Assembly (NCBI GenBank): GCA_900642245.1
Contig: CAAAJI010000008.1
Coordinates: forward strand, 168,611 to 232,610
Direction: 5' to 3'
Length of the DNA: 64,000 nt
DNA from: Fragilaria radians
Taxonomy: Eukaryota; Bacillariophyta; Fragilariophyceae; Fragilariales; Fragilariaceae
The translations under genes were made by a program, and so were the position numbers. Positions 57,610 to 64,000 of the stretch are shown piece by piece. The number at the start of each line of letters is the position of its first letter. Within the stretch, counting starts at the first letter, position 1. The notes beneath the pieces are model-generated. The model was not told the origin of the DNA. It ran no database searches and saw only the letters and a list, made by a program, of their open reading frames with translations.

Positions 57610-59154
57610 ATGATTGTCGCAAGGAACCACGAAATGGACTTAGTTGCTGTAGCAACCCATCCAACTTCCACTTCCCGATTATCTGTATCTCTCTACTATC
57701 AAGGAAACTTTCAGACGACGCTGACCCATAAAATAATTGGCGAATTAAATACACTTTGTTTCTCTGGTTCTTACTTGCTGGGTCTCATTCAAGAATCGGC
57801 ATGGAAAAAGTCCGTTGTTGTATGGAGTGTCACACGAGGTGTAGTTGTGCAAACGTTTTCTGAAGATGTTGAGATTCTTGCCATGACCACGCTTTCTTCG
57901 TCGTCCAGTTCTCCCATCGTCTTTCTCCTAATACGGAATTCTCCCAAGCTTTACATTTATGAATACACTATCAAGGAAGGATCATCTACCTTAGCTCTGA
58001 TACGAAAAATCAAAGTTGGAAAAGTAACACAAGAGGGTTCGTCGGGTTATGATCTGGAAGCGAGTAGCACCCTTCTTGCTGTAAGGCAAGGTTCTGATGT
58101 GAAACTAATTGAAAGACTAACTGGAAAAAAGAGTAACAAGATTACAGTAGACGGAACTAACTCAATGAACCACGATATACCTTCAGGTACATTGTCCTTG
58201 AATGAAGCACATTTGGCTGTTTGTACTCAAAATACTGTTCAAGTTTTCGAAGGGGATAAGTCTCTAATGGAAGTAATTTCTTCGAATGTTCCGACAAATG
58301 TCAAATTGCACGGAAATTACTTGTTAGTAGATTCGTTGATATACAAAGTTTCTGCTAGCAAGCCTGCTGTACCTGTCTCAACAATGAAATGCGAAGTCGC
58401 AACTACAGCAATTATTGACTTTTTCAACGATGAAGAACTACAAGTTATCTTTCAAGGGTCTAAAGGCGAAGTAGAAGTACATCGTATACCCTTTGTTTTA
58501 GATGGAAAAGAAGTCGCAACACTATCGATCCCCAAGAAGGAAGATGTTATTGGCATGCCTTTGGAAAGTGCAACAATTGATTCCAAGCCTTTAAAAACAA
58601 AGACAAAAGCGTTAGGTCCAGGTCAAGCGGGCTCCGAGTCTCTTGTCGTTTCGGATCGTCCCACGAAGAAACCAAGAAAGGCTGGGGAAGATGAGATGAA
58701 AACTGATGACCTCACTATTGCAGAACGTCTCAAGCGCCTGCAAGAAGTCTTAGAGGAGGAAGATGACGCAGAAGACCTGAAAGTTCGCCCGAAGCAAGCT
58801 ACAACAGAATCACTTGGTCATTTGCTGCAACAGGCACTTAGTTCATCCGATGAAACTCTGTTGGAAGTTGCTCTTGAGGTACGCGATACAGCCAAGATTC
58901 GTCAGCATAGTATCGATGGCCTTACGGTAGAACAGGCCACTCTTTTCCTTCAAAAATTGACTACACGCCTAGTTAAACGCCCTGCAAGGGCAGCATCGTT
59001 AGTGCCATGGATTCAGCTTCTACTTCTCAGCGGAAAGATACAATCTTCGGATACTCTCATCCCCTTGAATAATTTAGTCCAAGAAAGAATAGAAGTTTTT
59101 CCTCAATTACTACAATTGGAAGGACGGCTTTCCATGATGGTACATTTCTCTTAA
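57610..59154 (+). CDS. UTP5: WDR43/UTP5-like SSU processome protein
   Basis: A single-exon protein of 514 residues, starting at the ATG at 57610; the frame is open upstream to a TTG at 57574. Residues about 1-330 hold degenerate WD repeats forming a propeller, for example VSLYYQGNFQTTLTHKIIGE and VVVWSVTRGVVVQTF. An acidic/basic linker follows (KKPRKAGEDEMKTDDLTIAERLKR, split by disorder), then the Utp12 domain at about 405-511: SLGHLLQQALSSSDETLLEV, then RLVKRPARAASLVPWIQLLL and LEGRLSMM. That combination is typical of WDR43/Utp5, part of the t-UTP complex for 18S pre-rRNA transcription and processing in the nucleolus. A short C-terminus ends at the domain. Confidence 0.8.
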   Translation: MIVARNHEMDLVAVATHPTSTSRLSVSLYYQGNFQTTLTHKIIGELNTLCFSGSYLLGLIQESAWKKSVVVWSVTRGVVVQTFSEDVEILAMTTLSSSSSSPIVFLLIRNSPKLYIYEYTIKEGSSTLALIRKIKVGKVTQEGSSGYDLEASSTLLAVRQGSDVKLIERLTGKKSNKITVDGTNSMNHDIPSGTLSLNEAHLAVCTQNTVQVFEGDKSLMEVISSNVPTNVKLHGNYLLVDSLIYKVSASKPAVPVSTMKCEVATTAIIDFFNDEELQVIFQGSKGEVEVHRIPFVLDGKEVATLSIPKKEDVIGMPLESATIDSKPLKTKTKALGPGQAGSESLVVSDRPTKKPRKAGEDEMKTDDLTIAERLKRLQEVLEEEDDAEDLKVRPKQATTESLGHLLQQALSSSDETLLEVALEVRDTAKIRQHSIDGLTVEQATLFLQKLTTRLVKRPARAASLVPWIQLLLLSGKIQSSDTLIPLNNLVQERIEVFPQLLQLEGRLSMMVHFS

Positions 59155-60857
59155 ACAGATATTATTCATTTAGTATTTGACGTACATTAATCACCATAAA
59201 TAAGGGTAGAATTAAGGTCAACAATAAAGAAGTGTAGAGCTATCTCCATCAGTTTTCCCAGCCTCAGATAATTCTGTCCGCCAAACTGTTTAGGAAAAAA
59301 ATTGGGAATGCGAGGAAGCGAATATTTTGAACCCACTATCCAGTGTAGAATAATAATTCCTTTGATTCTTCCTTCGTAAAAAACAAAGTCACCCATGTTC
59401 ACGAGAGAGTGCTATCTTTCGGTTAATCGTTTCTATATATCCAAGACAGTAGCATTAGATAGAAAGTATTCACAATTTAATGATATAGACAGGTTAAGCA
59501 AAAGGAGATGGAGTAAACTTAAGTATAAAAGCATCCTAATATGACAGGTATTGAAGGTGATAGGATATCTAATATCTGAATCATTTTAATCCAAAACGCA
59601 TCATCTTTACACTAGTGGGTAAAAAGGCTTTTCTAGTTGAGTCCTCATTCAACACATAATAGTAACATTATGTTGCAAATCTTAAACTATTTTACTTCCA
59701 GCAACACTCCTTGAAAAGCCGAATAGCTCTCTCTCTGTTTGTCGTTATGAATTTATGGTGTTTTATTGTCAAGTTACATATTCTTCTTTAAGTGAATGTC
59801 CTGGAAAAGATGAGTGCCTAGAATATTAGTGTCCAAGTTGACGATCTCCATAAAAGCTCAAGCTAGATCTGCATTTTCGGGTTATGGTCAATGGTGGATT
59901 GAATTAGTTTGTACAGAAGTGGGGCAAATACAACAGATTTGACTCACTTACTTTTGGTAATGACATTTCATCACAACACGAGATGATCATCTTGATATTT
60001 ATGAGTACATGCCGCATGAAGTTATGATTGATTGCTGCACTTCCGTTGATGAAATGTTATTATTGACACTTATGTGATTTGGAATATGATAGGACTTAAC
60101 GTACAATCAATACTTAACAATTACAGTATTGCTTGTCACCAACATTGTATCACAAATAACCCTTCTCATATATTAGCCTGAAATAGAAAAGTAACTCCTT
60201 ATAGCATGAGTTTATTTTGTTGAAAAATTGCATGTTATCATTATTGCACAGAATATTTGACATTTCTTTGACTTAGTAAGCATTGTGAATCACAAATGGC
60301 CAGTTTCTTTTCAAAAAGTCATTTCTATTCAATGGCCACAAGGATTTCCATAGGGATGAACTGGACTTCACTATGACACTTTTTGTCTTTGGAATTTTTT
60401 AAAATTTCTAGTCTAAAGATACTATTCTTGAATGGTGAAGTCCAAAGTTGTAATTGTTTAGGTCTTCAAAGCAAGTTGTTCGATTGCATTCGTAAATTTG
60501 TATATTGGGAACCACTATTCAATGTGGCAAAAATCACCGGATACTTCTGGTTGGCAGTTAAGTTGCGCACTCGGTTTAAAAATCCATTGCCTGCATAACC
60601 ATACATGAAAATCATATATATAATTCTAGTTCGCATTACTAGTCCCTGTAAACACAATTCCGAATTTAAAATATTGGATGAAAACAGTTATCCAACTGAA
60701 GTCACTCGGTATTTTTTTGAATCAACGATTCTTTTTTCGAGTCCTGGAACAACAACCAATAACATTTCCTGTCAAGCAAAAGCTAAAGCAAAAGTGAAGA
60801 AAGAGCCTACGTAAGTGTACGATATATTAAAACAACACAAGAGATCCCATTTGTGCC
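59155..60857. other. AT-rich spacer, no gene recognised
   Basis: 1.7 kb between two plus-strand genes, with no recognisable coding content. Short frames at 60383-60598 and 60605-60814 are composition noise or very old relics. Confidence 0.5.
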
Positions 60858-62731
60858 ATGTCTCTTTTATGGATTCTCTATTTCCTAGCTACATGCACAT
60901 CGATTGCAACAGGGGTGGACACTGCACCGTCAAACGTTACAATTGATTCCAAAATTTCGCCCACCGTATCTCCTTCGCCTACGATTTCTTTTGCAGTTAC
61001 TGAGGAACCAACTTCAGATTCAAGTTCTACAATTACAGAGGAACCCATTTCAGATTTAAGTTCTGTGCCAATCTCGAGCCCGAAACCTTCGTTGATTCAG
61101 AATCTTACAATCACAAACGCTCCTGTGACTACGGCTCCTTCAGGTTTAAACGAACCCTCTTCAATTCCAGATGTATCATTGAATGGTACCCAATCAGTCT
61201 CCCCCAGCGAAGAACTATCTTCCAGTGAATCTCCATCCACAGAAATCCCGGCTACTGATGCACCTGTAACTGAAGCGCCTAGTAGTATCGCTCCTATAAC
61301 GAAGGCACCCTCGTCTACAGCTCCAGAGACTGATGCACCAACAACAGCATCACCTACCACGACGGTTCCAATCACAATGTCTCCTGTCACTGGTGCACCT
61401 GTCACTAAGGCACCTGTCACTGAAGCACCTAGCACTAAACGACCAACCACAAGGGCACCGGTTACTGAAAGTCCAACAAAAAAAACCGCTCTTCCTGTCA
61501 CTCTCTCGCCAACGGTCGCATTCATTAAGTTGCGGATAGATTTCAAATTCGACTGTACTCTGTCTCAGCACGAATGTCGAAAGAAAATTCTGAGTTCTTT
61601 GGTGCCACGGCCCAACAGTTTTTGGCAGAGCTATTCGAAAGTATGGAACAACCTATCTATAATATTACAATTCAGGTTGTTGGACAAGAACTTGTTATAG
61701 AACGTCGAGGTATTAGAACCTTACAAAATCTCTTCCCTTTGGATGTTGAAATGACGGTTGAAGGTCAATTCGATCCATCAAAACATGATTCCAAGGGAGC
61801 CGATGATATCAACCTTGGAAAGTTGTGCAATACATTCTTCGATGCACAAGGAGATGAATTGATCGAAAAATTTAAAGATGCTTCACGTAGTGAAGATACG
61901 ATTTATTTCTCTAAGGTAGAGACAGTCATATCTACGGATCAACAAGAATTGTTGCAACAAACTGTGGCTCCTAGAGAAAGTGCAATCAGTAATAACGGAT
62001 TAGCCATCGGAGGTATCGTCGCAATTGCTGTCTGCGGCACTTTGGCAATATTACTAATATTTATTCTCATTTGTCAACGTCTCAGAAAGACATCCAGAAG
62101 AAACGAGCAAATTGTTGAAGCACATCGAACACCTGCTCCAATTACAGTTGAAACGTCCTCTAAAATATCGGACGGGTATCAGTCTAGCTCTGCACTTCCA
62201 GTTTCTACAAAATCTGGAGCTGGCGGTGGCTATTCCAGCTCGAACTATGAGGATGGTTCTGATTTACAATCAAATTTGGATGGAGATACAATAGGAGGTG
62301 CCGATACCATGTCCTACGCATATTCTTTAGATCATGGGATTGAAGGATCTACTATTGGTGGAGGAATAGGTCCTGGTAGCGAGTACTCTCATATCGGCAG
62401 GTCCGGTAGCATTAGTACAATTCCTATCGAAATTCCTATGGTTCCATCGATGACATCAATAGCTGACTACTCACTTCATCAAACGAGACTTACTCGCGAC
62501 TGTTTTGCACCTCCTGGTCGTCTGGGTATTGTCATTGACACTACAGTAGAAGGTCCCGTCGTGCATAAAGTGAATGCTGGAAGTCCTTTGGAAGGAATTG
62601 TATGGCCTGGCGACATCATTTTGGCAATAGATGAAACTCAAACTAAATCCCTCTCTGCAAACGAGATAACAGCTTTAATGGCAAAGAACATGAATAAGAG
62701 AAGAAAGCTAACGATTTTGAGCGATACTTAA
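60858..62731 (+). CDS. Mucin-like transmembrane PDZ protein with interrupted frame
   Basis: The first frame starts at 60858 with a signal peptide (LLWILYFLATCTSIATG) and continues with a long Thr/Ser/Pro/Ala stretch of tandem 'TxAP' units (such as APVTKAPVTEAPSTKRPTT), a heavily O-glycosylatable stalk. It ends in TVAFIKLRIDFKFD. The next part continues in another frame (61574 onward): MSKENSEFFGATAQQFLAEL, IYNITIQVV and MTVEGQF form a globular extracellular domain found in other diatom surface proteins. A membrane helix (GLAIGGIVAIAVCGTLAILL...) lies at about 61997-62080. The cytosolic tail carries Ser/Gly-rich linkers, then a PDZ domain: RLGIVIDTTVEGPVVHKVNA and WPGDIILAIDE. The frames must be joined near 61555-61575. 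The cause is uncertain: a base lost in the assembly, a real frameshift, or a very short intron (14 nt, GTACTCTGTCTCAG). The likely role is a wall- or surface-linked receptor or adhesion protein. Confidence 0.78.
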
Positions 62732-63504
62732 TATAGCTCTTTATCTTGTGTGCCATTATTAACGATGAGTCACATTGTGAGGTATTAATAATCAAATGAT
62801 CATTTTATTCAATTACAAAAAACTAGACTCTTTTTGCTAGTGTTGCTTTACAGGGATAAGCAATAGTACAGATGAATCATCGTTATTCTGATTACACATG
62901 AGGGAAAGGCATTGGGCGAGATCCTACAACGGGGAATGTTTTGCAAACGAAATTGTGTAATGCAACCTAGTTTAGAAAGGATAGAAAACTCATGAGTTTA
63001 TAAATCCATCCATCGATCGAAACAGACCATTTTGCTAGCTGCTCTGCAATGCGTGTAGTCGTTAATGGATTAACCTCAAAATCGCTAGCTCAGAAATTCA
63101 TTATTTTGGTTCTACAAAGCACCATCAATGCAAGGAACAAGGGAACATCTTGCCTTTCTGTCCGATTGATTTTGTTTTGTTGTAAGAAAGTCAACAATGT
63201 AATCCCCATAATTATTCTTTCAAGATATTCTTGGATTTCGAGGATGCATGCAAAAGAAAGATTCTATCGACAAATATTTGATTACTTCTGTAGGTTACTA
63301 ATGATTTTTTTTAACAAGATGCCTTTTTTCATCATCGGAATCTGCCAGATCTCCTTTTTTCTAGAAAAAAGGGGAAGCACAGTAGGTTGCAAGAATAAGA
63401 AAGATTTGATTGGTACAAAACTCTTCTAATTTGAATTCGATAAGTATTCGAATAGCTTAATTCACAAGTACGATAATGACCATCATCTCCAAATTGTACT
63501 TGAA
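62732..63504. other. Spacer, no gene recognised
   Basis: 770 bp between two convergent genes. The frame at 63049-63429 is hydrophobic and shows no domain. I see nothing to annotate. Confidence 0.5.
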
Positions 63505-64000
63505 TTACAAGATCTGTTCCTCTTCTACATACATCTGCTTGTTCCGCCCCGCTCGCATAAAAAAGTAACCAACAGAAGCATACAAGGCTGCAGACTTTGC
63601 CATTGCTGCGGGCCCTTGAGATCTAACAAAGAATGCTCCAGCACAGGCAGACCCTAACAACGAATTCCATTCGTCAACTCGGTTATTTCTCAATAAACGA
63701 ACTCCCGCGTCAAAACCACTGAACGAGGCACTGATCGAGCCCCAGCTTTTCCCCCAACGCATACTTCGTTGATTCCATCTCGAAAACCGTGTAAGTCCTG
63801 TTGCGTCAAGAGGTTGAGAGAAACCATACAGACCAGTGACACTGCCCAAAAGATACGCTGTGGTGAAGCCCGATAACCACTGAGATCCAACAATGTAGGC
63901 GATTTCGACACCCCCAAAGACACATTTCCAGGGAAAGGACAATTCGTCCCACTTAGGCATTTCATCTGGTACAGTTGGTGGGATGGGATTGATAAGTGAA
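63505..64000 (-). CDS. Tim17/22/23-family mitochondrial import protein, partial at window edge
   Basis: The visible 151 residues from the ATG at 63960 hold a Tim17/22/23 fold: FPWKCVFGGVEIAYIVGSQW, then WGSISASFSGFDAGVRLLRN and LLGSACAGAFF, the paired Gly-rich helices of the family, with a tail ending FFMRAGRNKQ. The internal helix following GFDAG resembles Tim22. The frame is open upstream of that ATG to the edge of the window (SLINPIPPTVPDE before MPKW), so the true start is probably outside. It would be part of the inner-membrane translocase for carrier proteins. That ties in with, but is not next to, the SAM carrier at 28-29 kb. Confidence 0.75.
   Translation of the reverse strand, partial: SLINPIPPTVPDEMPKWDELSFPWKCVFGGVEIAYIVGSQWLSGFTTAYLLGSVTGLYGFSQPLDATGLTRFSRWNQRSMRWGKSWGSISASFSGFDAGVRLLRNNRVDEWNSLLGSACAGAFFVRSQGPAAMAKSAALYASVGYFFMRAGRNKQMYVEEEQIL

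Noticed and set aside
1..64000. CRISPR arrays, tRNA or rRNA genes, prokaryotic operons
   Set aside because: I saw no regular spacer array, no cloverleaf with A/B boxes and no ribosomal RNA core. The intron content and targeting peptides show eukaryotic nuclear DNA.

Overview
The window looks like nuclear DNA from a diatom or close stramenopile. It is AT-rich, with compact genes separated by AT-rich spacers of 0.1 to 5 kb. Introns are few, short (about 60-280 bp) and GT-AG. Two kinds of evidence point to diatoms: presequences with an aromatic residue after a signal-peptide-like cleavage site (SA|F, TA|W, YA|W), as in proteins targeted to secondary plastids, and decayed Copia elements resembling the diatom CoDi type. 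No ribosomal RNA, tRNA, CRISPR or prokaryotic operon structure was seen. Assignments come from reading motifs; no database search was possible.

Layout. 0-15.8 kb: a two-exon dioxygenase-like protein of unclear activity (-), a large F-box/WD40-like/AT-hook/RanBP2-finger protein (+), a GT8 glycosyltransferase (+), the transcription coactivator MBF1 (+, two exons) and an alpha-arrestin-like protein (-). 15.8-25.6 kb: a 263-bp tandem duplication, a membrane RING-H2 ubiquitin ligase (-), a METTL13-type methyltransferase (+), a short protein with a recurrent stramenopile domain (-) and a two-exon 99-residue protein (+). 25.6-30 kb is the densest part: the five-exon chaperonin subunit CCT3 (+), a convergent mitochondrial S-adenosylmethionine carrier (-), then a divergent plastid-targeted DUF1279 protein (+). 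A doubled TGACGTCA-type site lies between the last two. 30-39 kb is repeat-rich: a Tc1/mariner-like MITE, short repeats, a GT23-like fucosyltransferase and a heavily mutated Ty3/gypsy retrotransposon. 39-49 kb: an ArfGAP with clathrin/adaptor-like motifs, an unknown 132-residue protein, a METTL7-like methyltransferase, and a divergent pair made of plastid diaminopimelate epimerase and a DUF2358 protein. 49-64 kb: mostly AT-rich DNA with retroelement debris, plus an HMG-box protein, the SSU-processome subunit WDR43/UTP5, a mucin-like transmembrane PDZ protein whose reading frame is interrupted, and a Tim17/22/23-family protein running off the right edge.

The genes are an ordinary eukaryotic mix: protein folding, ubiquitin, vesicle traffic, glycosylation, ribosome biogenesis, mitochondrial import and transport, and plastid lysine synthesis. 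They do not form one pathway. At least five decayed retroelement pieces of Copia and gypsy type, plus one MITE, account for part of the spacer DNA. The items most worth a second look are the broken frame of the mucin/PDZ gene, the F-box/AT-hook/RanBP2-finger architecture, the short conserved stramenopile domain, and the TGACGTCA pair in a divergent promoter. I did not find a convincing new multi-gene system.
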